Shown: positions 43,651 to 52,782 of the stretch, piece after piece
Numbering within the stretch: the first letter of the stretch is position 1
Layout: each line of letters begins with the position of its first letter
Source: Agrobacterium tumefaciens
GTDB lineage: Bacteria > Pseudomonadota > Alphaproteobacteria > Rhizobiales > Rhizobiaceae
DNA: 64,000 nt
Assembly: GCF_013337285.1 (NCBI RefSeq)
Contig: NZ_SUPW01000009.1
Span: 1 to 64,000 of the forward strand
Direction of reading: 5' to 3'
Made by a program: the position numbers and the translations under genes
Notes under the pieces: generated by a model
Databases searched by the model: none
What the model was told of the DNA's origin: nothing
Seen by the model: only the letters and a program-made list of their open reading frames with translations

Positions 43651-44840
43651 GCGCCTGCTGGTCTCCGTGTCACCCGCCAGGCGACAAGGGAAACGAGCGA
43701 GGAACAGCTGAGCAGCAGCGCGCTCATGGTGAAGGCCGACCACCACCCGAAAGCGTCGAATAAAACCCCGCCGAACGAGGCTCCGGCCGTAATCGCCAGC
43801 TGGATGACAGCGACCTGCAGCCCGCCGCCCGCCTCGGCGTCATCGGGGAGAATACGGCTGAGCCACGTGCCCCAGCCGACGGGCGCGGCGGTTCCAAGAA
43901 AACCCCAGCCGACAAGTGCGGCGACGACGGCAATTTTCACATCGCCCAAGGCGACCATGACAAGAGCGATACCGGCCATCAGCAAAGGGATGATCACGAG
44001 AATGCTGAACAGGCGTTTGTGCAGCAGCCTTCCGATGACCCATGTCCCGACAGCCCCCGCCAACCCCATGATCAAAAGGAGAAACGACAGCGTTTCGATT
44101 CCTACCTGTGTGACCTTTTCAAGAAATGGCCGCAGATAGGTGAAAAGCGCGAACTGCCCCATGAACAACAGGAAGATCGCGGTCATGCCTGCCGCGACAG
44201 GCGGGCGGGCGAGCAACCGGAAAACATTGGCGGATTTGCGTTCGCTCCGGGGTGGAAGTGCAGGCAGGGTGATCCACTGCCACAGGAGCGCCAGCAGCCC
44301 GATCGGCACGACCAGAAAGAAGGCGCCGCGCCAGCCGATATAGGCGCCCAGCAGGCTTCCGAGTGGCGCAGAAACCGTTGCCGCAACGGCGTTACCGGCG
44401 TTGAGCAAAGCTAGCGCCTTTGGCACTTGCTCGCGGGAAACGAGCCGCATCACAATGGCGGTGGACATCGACCAGAAGCCGCCGATCGAAATGCCGAGCA
44501 ATGCCCGGCCGAGCATCAAAACGGGGAAAGACGGCGCAAAGGTCACGACCAGACCCGATACCATCAGCAGCGCCGTGAGGCCGAGGACGACGATACGCCG
44601 GTCAAGCCGCTGCGTCAGGCTGGCAATGAACAGGCTGGTCACCACCGCAAAAATACCCGAGATGGAAATCGCCTGCCCCGTATTTCCTTCCGAAACCCCG
44701 AGATCGGCGGCAATCGGCGTGAGCAGGCTGACGGGCATGAATTCCGACGCGATCAATACGAAAGCGCACAGCGTCATGCACAGAACGGCGCTCCACGCCG
44801 CGCCTTTGCTTTCTATGTTTTCATTATAGATAAGGGTCAC
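43647..44840 (-). CDS. MFS transporter, DHA1 (AraJ-like) family
   Basis: About 397 residues from GTG 44840; a longer frame runs to 44951 but lacks a ribosome site and is unlike the family. Twelve helices, starting CMTLCAFVLIASEFMPVSLL, with SLTQRLDRRIVVLGLTALLM and LLGISIGGFWSMSTAIVMRL typical of arabinose-efflux-like permeases. First gene of a three-gene operon with the cyclophilin-like protein and hydrolase; a divergent LysR gene begins at 44963. Confidence 0.9.
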   Translation of the reverse strand: MTLIYNENIESKGAAWSAVLCMTLCAFVLIASEFMPVSLLTPIAADLGVSEGNTGQAISISGIFAVVTSLFIASLTQRLDRRIVVLGLTALLMVSGLVVTFAPSFPVLMLGRALLGISIGGFWSMSTAIVMRLVSREQVPKALALLNAGNAVAATVSAPLGSLLGAYIGWRGAFFLVVPIGLLALLWQWITLPALPPRSERKSANVFRLLARPPVAAGMTAIFLLFMGQFALFTYLRPFLEKVTQVGIETLSFLLLIMGLAGAVGTWVIGRLLHKRLFSILVIIPLLMAGIALVMVALGDVKIAVVAALVGWGFLGTAAPVGWGTWLSRILPDDAEAGGGLQVAVIQLAITAGASFGGVLFDAFGWWSAFTMSALLLSCSSLVSLVAWRVTRRPAGA

Positions 44841-44962
44841 TCGTTCGGTCCCGTCGAAATTTGTTTCTGTGTTCGGACCGGAAGATATTGCCGGGAGACT
44901 TTGCCGACAATCCGTGCTAATCCGCATGAACTTATCGAAACTCAATATCAATCGAGGCTTTG

Positions 44963-45856
44963 ATGCAGCGCGAGGACATGAAGGACCTGCTGTGGTTCAT
45001 GGAGGTGGCCAAGGAACGCAGCTTCACAAAGGCTGCGGCGACGCTTGGAACGTCGCAATCGACATTGAGCTATACCATCAAGCAGCTGGAGGCCCGATTG
45101 GGCGTTCGTCTTTTGACAAGGACGACACGCAGCGTTGCAACGACAGACGCCGGCGAGCGGCTGTTTCTGTCACTTGCGCCACGATTTGAGGGCATTGCAG
45201 CCGATCTGGTGGACCTCGTCGCTTTCAGGGAAAAGCCCTCCGGCACCGTGCGCCTCACCCTGTCCGACCACGCTTTGCAGATGACCGTCTGGCCGAAATT
45301 GGCCCGTGTTCTTTCGGACTATCCGGACATCCATGTCGAGCTTTATAGCGACAACGGCATGCGCAATATCGTTGAGGAGCGCTTCGACGCCGGCGTGCGC
45401 TTAGGGGAAAGCGTCGACAAGGACATGATCGCAGTGCGGATCGGCCCGGACTGGCGTCTCAGGGCCGTGGCTTCACCGGACTACTTTTCAAGGCACGGCA
45501 TCCCGGCCACACCGCAAGATCTGGTCGGCCATACCTGCATCAACACACGCCAGGCAACCTGGGGCGGATTTTACGCCTGGGAGTTTGAGAAGGACGGACA
45601 CGAGCTGCGCGTCAGGGTTGACGGCCAGTTGAGCTTCAATTCCTCGATGTCCCAGATCGATGCGGCCATAAAGGGTTACGGGATCGCTTACGTTCCGGAG
45701 GATATCGTTGAGGAACATATCACTGAGGGCAGATTGCAGGCGGCTCTCGATAACTGGAGCGAGCCCTTCACCGGCTACCATCTGTATTACCCCAGCCGAC
45801 GCCAGATGTCGCCAGCGATGAAGGTGATCGTCGATGCCCTTCGGCATCATGTTTGA
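44963..45856 (+). CDS. LysR family regulator
   Basis: 297 residues from ATG 44963 with GAGG just upstream (a TTG immediately before is less likely). Helix-turn-helix EVAKERSFTKAAATLGTSQS, then TIKQLEARLGVRLLTRTTRS; co-inducer domain after residue 90. Divergent from the DHA1 exporter operon with about 120 bases between, so it most likely controls that operon. Confidence 0.92.
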   Translation: MQREDMKDLLWFMEVAKERSFTKAAATLGTSQSTLSYTIKQLEARLGVRLLTRTTRSVATTDAGERLFLSLAPRFEGIAADLVDLVAFREKPSGTVRLTLSDHALQMTVWPKLARVLSDYPDIHVELYSDNGMRNIVEERFDAGVRLGESVDKDMIAVRIGPDWRLRAVASPDYFSRHGIPATPQDLVGHTCINTRQATWGGFYAWEFEKDGHELRVRVDGQLSFNSSMSQIDAAIKGYGIAYVPEDIVEEHITEGRLQAALDNWSEPFTGYHLYYPSRRQMSPAMKVIVDALRHHV

Positions 45857-45921
45857 TACACCATGACGATGCTACGTCATGATCCGAATAATCCCAATGT
45901 CAAAACAGGAGAACCGCTAAC

Positions 45922-46389
45922 ATGACAGTACCAACACCATCATTGGCGGCCTTGGCCGAAGAGCAAAAGTCGCTGGAGCTGTCGGCATTCAACTACGAGT
46001 TCGCCTGGACGCTGGGAAAACGAATTCGTCACAGGGCGTATGAGGGCAATTTGCCGGTGGCTATCGAGGTTCGCCACGGCATGGACGTTGTTTTTGCAAC
46101 GCTTGTCGGCGGCGCAACGATCGACAATTTCGACTGGACTCGCCGGAAATGCGCAGCAGTTCACCGTTTCCATCGCAGCTCGCTGCAGCTCAGACTGGAG
46201 GCGGAGGAAGGTGGTTATGATTTCAATCAAAAATTCAAGCTTCCGCCGGCCGATTACGTCGCAAGTGGCGGCGGCGTTCCATTGATACTGAAAGGTGGAA
46301 CGCTCATCGGTACAGTTGCGGTCAGTGGCCTTCCCAATGTCGAAGACCACAATCTCGTGGTGGCCGTTCTCAGGGAGCTCCTGTCATAG
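45922..46389 (+). CDS. UPF0303/HbpS-like heme-degrading domain protein
   Basis: 155 residues, matching the UPF0303 branch of the GlcG/HbpS fold: SAFNYEFAWTLGKRIRHRAY, then VAIEVRHGMDVVFATLVGGA, NFDWTRRKCAAVHRFHRSSL and the terminal GTVAVSGLPNVEDHNLVV. The HbpS-type fold binds heme or small ligands and the family is often linked to redox sensing. It lies 65 bases after the LysR gene in the same direction and may be co-transcribed. Confidence 0.85.
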   Translation: MTVPTPSLAALAEEQKSLELSAFNYEFAWTLGKRIRHRAYEGNLPVAIEVRHGMDVVFATLVGGATIDNFDWTRRKCAAVHRFHRSSLQLRLEAEEGGYDFNQKFKLPPADYVASGGGVPLILKGGTLIGTVAVSGLPNVEDHNLVVAVLRELLS

Positions 46390-46435
46390 ATGGCAATTGC
46401 GGCTTGGCAGTCGAAGCGACCGCATCAGAGAAAAT

Positions 46436-47383
46436 TCAGTCAGATACTGGGATTTGCGATATTTTGTCGTAGACGACGGCTTGCGGAATATCCGCCACCA
46501 TTTGTCTTGCGGTGGCCACCAGTTGTTCCACTTCGAAGATGACCGGCCGGCCGGCCGCCGTGACGAGGCCCCACTGGAACGGTATGTGGAATGAAAGGGG
46601 CAGAACGCGGACCCCTTCCACCGGCAGACCCCAGAGGGTGATCGATTCGACGATGGCGACGCCGAGCCCCATGCGCGCCAGCGAAAGGGAAACATAGGTC
46701 GCATTGCTGTCGATGACAGAGGAAAGATCGACACCGAGACTGGAAAGTACGTCGTTGATCCGCATGCGAAGGCGGAAGGGGTTGGCGGAGGCGATAAGCC
46801 GGTGTCCGGCAAGGTCCTCCGCAGAGATCACCGCCTTTTGCGCCAGTGGATGATCCTCCGCAACCACGGCCACGCATGGCACCTCCCCCAGCCAGTGAAT
46901 GTCGATGCCGGGATTGTCGAGCGGAAGGCTGACCGCACCCAGATCCGCCGTGCCGGCCATCACTGCCTGCACGACATTTTCCGAAGAAATGCTCTGCAGA
47001 TGCACGTGATCGGGAAACCTGTCGGCCGGCAGGGCCGCGAGCGCCCTCGGCAGAAGGCTGGAGGCAATCGCCGGAATGGCCGCCACCTCGATGGCCGTGC
47101 GGCGCGCGGCCCGGATGTGCCGTGCGCTTTCGCTGATCGTTCTGAGGCCGCTGAGAAACAGCTCCGCCTGGGCAAAAAAGGCGACACCCTTTTCGGTAGG
47201 GGTGATGCGCGGGCCGTTGCGATGCAGCAGCGCAAAACCGATTTCGCCCTCAAGGTCCTGAATGAGGCGCGTGACGACGGGTTGCGACTTGCCCAGCGCT
47301 TTTGCAGCACCGGTAATGCTGCCGATCGAAACCACCGCCACGAAAGCCTCGAGCTGCCGCGTATCGAGATAGTCAGACACCAT
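46436..47383 (-). CDS. LysR family regulator downstream of the esterase/ABC operon
   Basis: 315 residues from ATG 47383, which has GGAGTGGAAA upstream; the frame to 47461 runs into the esterase gene. Helix-turn-helix VSIGSITGAAKALGKSQPVV, then RLIQDLEGEIGFALLHRNGP. The domain pattern is like opine-catabolism regulators of rhizobia (OccR/NocR style). It sits 38 bases after the esterase stop on the same strand and may be the distal gene of the ABC/peptidase operon, or be driven separately. Confidence 0.9.
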   Translation of the reverse strand: MVSDYLDTRQLEAFVAVVSIGSITGAAKALGKSQPVVTRLIQDLEGEIGFALLHRNGPRITPTEKGVAFFAQAELFLSGLRTISESARHIRAARRTAIEVAAIPAIASSLLPRALAALPADRFPDHVHLQSISSENVVQAVMAGTADLGAVSLPLDNPGIDIHWLGEVPCVAVVAEDHPLAQKAVISAEDLAGHRLIASANPFRLRMRINDVLSSLGVDLSSVIDSNATYVSLSLARMGLGVAIVESITLWGLPVEGVRVLPLSFHIPFQWGLVTAAGRPVIFEVEQLVATARQMVADIPQAVVYDKISQIPVSD

Positions 47384-47421
47384 TTTCCACTCCACCCCGA
47401 GACATGTGTTTTTCCGTATCG

Positions 47422-48930
47422 TCAACGCGCTATACCGGCCGGTTCGCCCGTCTGCAACCAAAGCGCCGCACGCCGGTCAAAGGGATCGAGAGTAGCGCCA
47501 AACCCGGCCACAAGCGCCCGCAGAACCATCGGCTTTTCGGCGTGATAAAGCGGCCATTCGCCATTCGGCGCGGCGGGCCGTTCGTCCTTTATGAATGAGA
47601 CCCACAGTTGGTGGATTGCCTTAGCAAAATCCGTATCCGTCACCCGTTGACGCTCCGGCAGGTCACGGCTGTTGGAGCCATCGCGATACCAGACGGAGCC
47701 GACTTCCGCCCCGTGCGGCGCACCCAGTTCATCGGCCTCCAGTGGGCCGTAGAGATATTTATAGACCGGGTTGAAACGGGCATGCAGCCTGGCGAAACGG
47801 ATAGCGGGGAGCTGGAAAACCAGATCGCCGGCAACCGCGCGCCAGATGCCGCGTGCACTGTGGCCCGGCAAGGCGGCACGATAGCGTTCGACAATGCCGG
47901 AACCGGCAAGGCCAAGCGGCAGAACACGCTCATGCAGCAGTTTCGCGCAGAGTGTGAAATCCATCTTCGGCTGCGCCGTCGCGTGGGTAACGTACTCTCC
48001 CGTCGTGCAGCCGATCATCATCGGCACGGCGGCGGTGCGCCCTGCCTGCGCGGCAGTTTCCGGGTGTTCCGACAGGCTCACCCCATCGACAACAGGCACA
48101 AATGGCACGCCGAGCATCGCCGCCGTCCCGTCGCGGGCAAAATCATGCTGCCCATAGGACTGGTTGCAGAGATCGCGCTGGATTTCGAGCAGCCTGTCCA
48201 TTGGAAGAGCCGCAAGCGACGCATCGTCCGTATCTGCCGCCGCCAGAAAGCGGTGCGAGAGTTTGGCGGCGTCCTCAAGGGACGCAATTGCCGTGCTTGC
48301 CCCGCTCTGCGGCATGGCCCGGTGAAAAAGCCCTTTCGCCCGAGGCATGGCCATCAGCGTCGCGACCGCAAAGCCGCCCGCCGAGCGCCCTGCCAGCGTC
48401 ACGCGGTCAGGATCGCCACCGAAGGCGGCGATATTGTCGCGCACCCATTCGAGCGCGGCAATGAGATCGAGCAGACCGCGATTGTCAGGCTTGCCCTCGA
48501 CATGGAGGAAACCCAGTGCACCGAGGCGATAATTGACCGTGACCTCAACGATGCCGCTTGCCGCGAAAGCGCCGCTCTGCAGCACCGGCTCATTGGCCGA
48601 ACCGACCGCATAACCGCCGCCATGGATCCAGAACAACACCGGCGACCGGCCCGCCGGGTCCGGCGTGCGGATGTTGACGGTGAGAAAATCCTCGCCGAAT
48701 GCAAGTTTAGAGGTCGCAGCGGTGCCGACCGGACCATAGGTCGGGATTTGTGGACAGACGGGGCAAAGCCGGGTGGCATCGCGCACATCCTGCCACGGCA
48801 AAACCGGCTGCGGCGCTTCGAAACGCCGCTCCGGCATGACTGGCGCGGCATAGGGCACGCCGAGAAAGGCGTGAATGCCGTTTTCCCTGATACCCTGCAG
48901 CGCGCCGGCTGCCACTTGAACAATCGTCAT
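47422..48930 (-). CDS. Type-B carboxylesterase
   Basis: 502 residues from ATG 48930, one base after the stop of the preceding permease gene. Oxyanion-hole motif VLFWIHGGGYAVGSANEPVL, nucleophile elbow GRSAGGFA with Ser183, where most type-B esterases have GESAGG; the catalytic His is likely in GAPHGAEVG. No signal peptide, so cytosolic. It would hydrolyse an ester or carbamate bond of something brought in by the ABC importer encoded in the same operon. Substrate unknown. Confidence 0.88.
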   Translation of the reverse strand: MTIVQVAAGALQGIRENGIHAFLGVPYAAPVMPERRFEAPQPVLPWQDVRDATRLCPVCPQIPTYGPVGTAATSKLAFGEDFLTVNIRTPDPAGRSPVLFWIHGGGYAVGSANEPVLQSGAFAASGIVEVTVNYRLGALGFLHVEGKPDNRGLLDLIAALEWVRDNIAAFGGDPDRVTLAGRSAGGFAVATLMAMPRAKGLFHRAMPQSGASTAIASLEDAAKLSHRFLAAADTDDASLAALPMDRLLEIQRDLCNQSYGQHDFARDGTAAMLGVPFVPVVDGVSLSEHPETAAQAGRTAAVPMMIGCTTGEYVTHATAQPKMDFTLCAKLLHERVLPLGLAGSGIVERYRAALPGHSARGIWRAVAGDLVFQLPAIRFARLHARFNPVYKYLYGPLEADELGAPHGAEVGSVWYRDGSNSRDLPERQRVTDTDFAKAIHQLWVSFIKDERPAAPNGEWPLYHAEKPMVLRALVAGFGATLDPFDRRAALWLQTGEPAGIAR

Positions 48931-48931
48931 G

Positions 48932-49720
48932 TCACAGCACCTTGCGCAATCCAATCAGCCGCTCCACCGCCACGACCACACCGACGGAAATGAGGATGAG
49001 GATGACGGAAAGAGCGGCAATCTGCGGATCGGTGGAATATTCAAGATAATGATAAATTTCAGTCGGTAGCGTCGAAGACTTCACAGAGACGATGAAGAGT
49101 GAGATCGTCGCTTCGTCGAAGGAAATCAGGAAGGCGATGACCGCGCCGGCGATGAGGCCGGGTCGCACGAGCGGCAGCGTGATGCGCCACAATACCATGG
49201 CGGGCGATGCGCCGTGAACGCGCGCCGCTTCCTCGATACGGCGATCCACCGCCATCAGGCTCATGGTGATGGTGCGCACCGTATAGGGCGTGGTGATGCC
49301 GAGATGGGCGAGGAAGATGCCGGTATAGCTGTCGAGCAGGCCAAGCGGCCCAAGCACCAGCATCACACCCACGGCCAGCACGATATGCGGCACGAGGAAG
49401 GGTGCAAGGATCAGAAAATTGAGCGCGCCCTTGCCGCGGAATTCGTGCCGCGACAGCGCCAGAGACAGAAGCAGCCCCGCAAAGATCGACACGAAACCGA
49501 CGAGCAGGCCGATGCCGAGGCTTCGCCAGAAGGCGCTGATGAACTTGGCATTGGCGAACACCTTGGCATAGGAGCCGAAGGAGAAACTTTCCGGCGGAAA
49601 CGCCAGATATTGCCGCGTATCGAAAGAAATGATCAGAACGACGATGATCGGCGCCAGAAGAAACAGATAGAGCAGCGTCAGCAGCAGCGCGTGGGCGAGA
49701 CGTCCGAATTTCGCGTCCAT
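48932..49720 (-). CDS. Polyamine-type ABC permease (PotC-like)
   Basis: 262 residues from ATG 49720, which has GTGAGG at good spacing; the GTG at 49732 is an alternative overlapping the upstream stop. Six helices and EAA motif RIEEAARVHGASPAMVLWRI. Pairs with the following-upstream PotB-like permease to form the membrane channel of a spermidine/putrescine- or opine-type importer. Confidence 0.9.
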   Translation of the reverse strand: MDAKFGRLAHALLLTLLYLFLLAPIIVVLIISFDTRQYLAFPPESFSFGSYAKVFANAKFISAFWRSLGIGLLVGFVSIFAGLLLSLALSRHEFRGKGALNFLILAPFLVPHIVLAVGVMLVLGPLGLLDSYTGIFLAHLGITTPYTVRTITMSLMAVDRRIEEAARVHGASPAMVLWRITLPLVRPGLIAGAVIAFLISFDEATISLFIVSVKSSTLPTEIYHYLEYSTDPQIAALSVILILISVGVVVAVERLIGLRKVL

Positions 49721-49728
49721 GGTCGGCC

Positions 49729-50604
49729 TCACGTCTCAAGCGCGCGCATGGCGCGCTGGTAAATCACGATCACGCTGCCGAACAGGACGAGCAGCAGCAC
49801 GGAAAGTGCGGCCGCCAACGGCCAGTTCAGCGTCACCGTCGCCTCGTTATAAACCTCCGTGCCGATGACGAAGACACGGCCACCGCCCATGAGGCGCGGC
49901 GTGACGAAGGAGGAGATGGCCAGCACAAAGACCAGAAGGGCGGCGGTCAGAACGCCGGGCAGCGACAGCGGCAGCACGATGCGAGTAAACACCCGCAGCC
50001 GGTTTGCCCCGAGCATGGCGGCGGCCTCCTCAAACTGCGTGTTCAGCCGGCCGAAACCGCTCAGCATCGCAAGGATCGCATAGGGCATCAGGATTTCGAC
50101 CAGTGCGACGGTCGCGCCGAAATAATTATTGGTCAGCCGGACGACGCCGTCCGTCAGCCCGGAGGATTGCAGCGCCGTGTTGATCACACCCCTGTCCCCC
50201 AAAATGACCATCCAGCCATAGGTGCGCACCACCGAAGAGGTGAGAAGCGGCGCAACGGCAAGTGCGGTCAGCACACCGCGCCAGCGGCTCTGGGTGCGGG
50301 CAAGAAAGAGAGCGATGGGATAGGAAAGAACGACCGCCAAAACCGCGACATTCACGCCGAGATAAAGCGTGTTCCAGGCGATTTTCCAGTAGAAAGGGTC
50401 GAAAAGAACGGTGCGGTAGGATTCGAGCGTCCAGTCGCCGCCGCGAAGGGCGGCCATCGCCGAGGACGCGAACGATGCCCGCACCAGCCAGATGAGCGGC
50501 AACAGGAAGGTCGTCAGCAGCGCGACAAGACCCGGCAGGAGCAGAAGAAGCAGGATGCCGCGATGCGATGCACCGCCACTGGCAGAATGGCTTGCCACCG
50601 CCAT
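49729..50604 (-). CDS. Polyamine-type ABC permease (PotB-like)
   Basis: 291 residues, six helices, EAA motif QFEEAAAMLGANRLRVFTRI. The ATG at 50604 overlaps the ATPase stop by one base (TGATG). It is the first permease of the importer. Confidence 0.9.
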   Translation of the reverse strand: MAVASHSASGGASHRGILLLLLLPGLVALLTTFLLPLIWLVRASFASSAMAALRGGDWTLESYRTVLFDPFYWKIAWNTLYLGVNVAVLAVVLSYPIALFLARTQSRWRGVLTALAVAPLLTSSVVRTYGWMVILGDRGVINTALQSSGLTDGVVRLTNNYFGATVALVEILMPYAILAMLSGFGRLNTQFEEAAAMLGANRLRVFTRIVLPLSLPGVLTAALLVFVLAISSFVTPRLMGGGRVFVIGTEVYNEATVTLNWPLAAALSVLLLVLFGSVIVIYQRAMRALET

Positions 50605-51659
50605 CAGGCCGCCTCCCCGATCAGCGTCACATCCTCGGGCGCAACGGAAAGCGTCACCCGCTCCCCCCTGGCCGGCAGGGCGGCGGCATGGGTCGGCAGA
50701 TCGGCCTGCAGGCGATGCTCGCCCGCGCGCACGCCGAGCGTCAACACCTGCCCACGATAGGTAACGTGTTCGACGATGCCGGAAAAGGCGTTGACGCCTT
50801 CGCCCAGCACGAAGCGGTGCGGGCGGACCAGAAACCGCGCTTTCTGGCCAGCAGGGATTGCGCCTGAGAAATGCAGGACACCGAGACCGGGGATTTCCGC
50901 CCGGCCCGGCGCAACCACGGTACCCGCGAGAAACGAACCGGCACCGATGAAGGAGGCGACGAAATCCGTTTTTGGCCGGTCAAAAATCTCGCGCGGCGTG
51001 CCGATCTGCTCCAGCCGCCCTTCCGACATGACAGCAAGCCGGTCGGCCATAGACAGGGCTTCATCCTGATCATGGGTGACGAAAATGCTGGTAACGCCGG
51101 TGCGGTTCTGGATGTCGCGGATTTCATCGCGCATCTCATCGCGCAGTTTCGCATCGAGATTGGAGAGCGGCTCGTCGAACAACAGCAGCGCAGGTTCGAT
51201 GACGAGCGAGCGGGCGATCGCCGCCCGCTGCTGCTGGCCGCCGGAAAGCTGGGAGACACGCCTTTCGCCAAGGCCGGAAAGCTTGACCAGATCAAGCGCC
51301 CTCGCCACGCGGTCCTTGCGCTCCGATTTTGGAATGCCGCGCATTTCCAGCCCGAAGGCGATGTTTTCCGACACATTCATATGCGGAAACAGGGCATAGG
51401 CCTGAAACACCATGCCCATATTGCGCTTATGGACGGCGGTTGCGGAGATATCGCGGCCATCCAGCCGGATTTCGCCCGATGTTGCCGGGATAAGACCGGC
51501 GATCATACGCAGGATCGTCGTCTTGCCGCAGCCGGATGGCCCCAGCAGCGCCAGCATTTCCCCGCGCGGCAGGGAAAGGCTGACGTGATCCACGGAGGGC
51601 TTGAGGGCGCCCGGATAGGTCTTCACGAGATTGTCGATCTCGACATGATGATCGGCCAT
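50604..51659 (-). CDS. Polyamine-type ABC ATPase (PotA-like)
   Basis: 351 residues from ATG 51659, preceded by AGGAAGCAGAGGACG; the frame to 51722 runs into the binding-protein gene. Walker A GPSGCGKTT, signature LSGGQQQRAAIARSL, Walker [14 protein letters not shown], switch His in IFVTHDQDEALS, and a C-terminal TOBE domain (EDVTLIGEAA end). Energises uptake through the two permeases. Confidence 0.92.
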   Translation of the reverse strand: MADHHVEIDNLVKTYPGALKPSVDHVSLSLPRGEMLALLGPSGCGKTTILRMIAGLIPATSGEIRLDGRDISATAVHKRNMGMVFQAYALFPHMNVSENIAFGLEMRGIPKSERKDRVARALDLVKLSGLGERRVSQLSGGQQQRAAIARSLVIEPALLLFDEPLSNLDAKLRDEMRDEIRDIQNRTGVTSIFVTHDQDEALSMADRLAVMSEGRLEQIGTPREIFDRPKTDFVASFIGAGSFLAGTVVAPGRAEIPGLGVLHFSGAIPAGQKARFLVRPHRFVLGEGVNAFSGIVEHVTYRGQVLTLGVRAGEHRLQADLPTHAAALPARGERVTLSVAPEDVTLIGEAA

Positions 51660-51679
51660 GGCGTCCTCTGCTTCCTGTC

Positions 51680-52753
51680 TCAATTGGCCGCGATGACCTC
51701 GCGGTTGATCCGCTGTATCCATGCCGAATATTTGTCCGCCACGAAGCTCCAGTCGAGCGAAGACTGCGCTGCCTGCGCTTCCTTGCTGCCATATATGCGT
51801 GCGGCGACCGGCTCGCTCAGAGAAACCTTGCTGTTGACCGGGCCGTAGAAGCTCTTTTCGGCGAATGTCGCCTGCGCCTCGGCGCTCAGCGCATAATTCA
51901 CGAAAAGCTCGGCGGCCTCCTTGTTGGCGGAACCTTCGACGAGACCGATCGTGTTCGTCTGGCCGATGGAGCCTTCCTTCGGCAGGCCTACGCCGATCTT
52001 GCCGCCCTGCGTGTCATGCAGATATTGCGCGCGGCCATTCCAGCAAATGGAAAGATCAACTTCGCCGCTCTGCACCACCGCATAACAATCCGGCGCCGGC
52101 TCGAAGGTCGAGACGCTCGGCGCAATCTCTTTCAGGAAATCGATGCCCGGATCGATGGAGGTCTTGTAGTCGCCGCCCTTCAACTTGGTGAGGATCGGCA
52201 GCAGAATGACGCCGCGGGTATCGGAAAGCTTGGCGGCGATCTTTCCCTTGTATTTCGGATCGGCAAGATCGGCCCAGCTTGTCGGCGGCTCCTTCACCGT
52301 TTCGGTATTATAAAGGATGGCAAGATTGTCCTGCGAGAACGCGATGGCGCGGTCGCCGTCGATGCGCGCCCATTCCGGCTGGTCTGCAAGGTTCGGCACC
52401 TTGGCGGCGTCGAGCCTGGTGAACAATTCTTCCTTGTTCGCCTTGATCGCAACTGAAACGTCGATCAGGGCGACATCGACCTTCGGCTCGGCGCGCTGAA
52501 GGGTGAGCAACGCCAGCGTTTCGGCCGAATTCTTGCTCTGTTGATAATTCACCTCAATGCCGGGATGCTGGGCCTTGAAGGTGTCGATGATGAATTTCTG
52601 ATAGTTATCCGCAAAGACGCCGGAGAAGCCGACGATATTGACGGTGCCTTTCGTCGCATCCTGCGCAAAGACGGTGCCCGAGAGCGATGCGATCCCGGCG
52701 GCAACGATGCCGGCGACAATCGCGGCCTTACGGCGCTGATGAGCATTTTTCAT
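51680..52753 (-). CDS. ABC transporter substrate-binding protein (PotD/PotF-like)
   Basis: 357 residues. Signal peptide (AAIVAGIVAAGIASLSGTVF, then AQ). The mature protein is a family of spermidine/putrescine-type receptors: VNIVGFSGVFADNYQKFIID, NLAILYNTETVKEPPTSWAD, and EVDLSICWNGRAQYLHDTQG. The polyamine-binding Asp/Glu set is not clearly conserved, so the ligand may be a different cationic or amino-acid-derived compound. GGAGG precedes ATG 52753. Confidence 0.9.
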   Translation of the reverse strand: MKNAHQRRKAAIVAGIVAAGIASLSGTVFAQDATKGTVNIVGFSGVFADNYQKFIIDTFKAQHPGIEVNYQQSKNSAETLALLTLQRAEPKVDVALIDVSVAIKANKEELFTRLDAAKVPNLADQPEWARIDGDRAIAFSQDNLAILYNTETVKEPPTSWADLADPKYKGKIAAKLSDTRGVILLPILTKLKGGDYKTSIDPGIDFLKEIAPSVSTFEPAPDCYAVVQSGEVDLSICWNGRAQYLHDTQGGKIGVGLPKEGSIGQTNTIGLVEGSANKEAAELFVNYALSAEAQATFAEKSFYGPVNSKVSLSEPVAARIYGSKEAQAAQSSLDWSFVADKYSAWIQRINREVIAAN

Positions 52754-52782
52754 TTCAATTGCCTCCGTTTTTTTTGATATTG

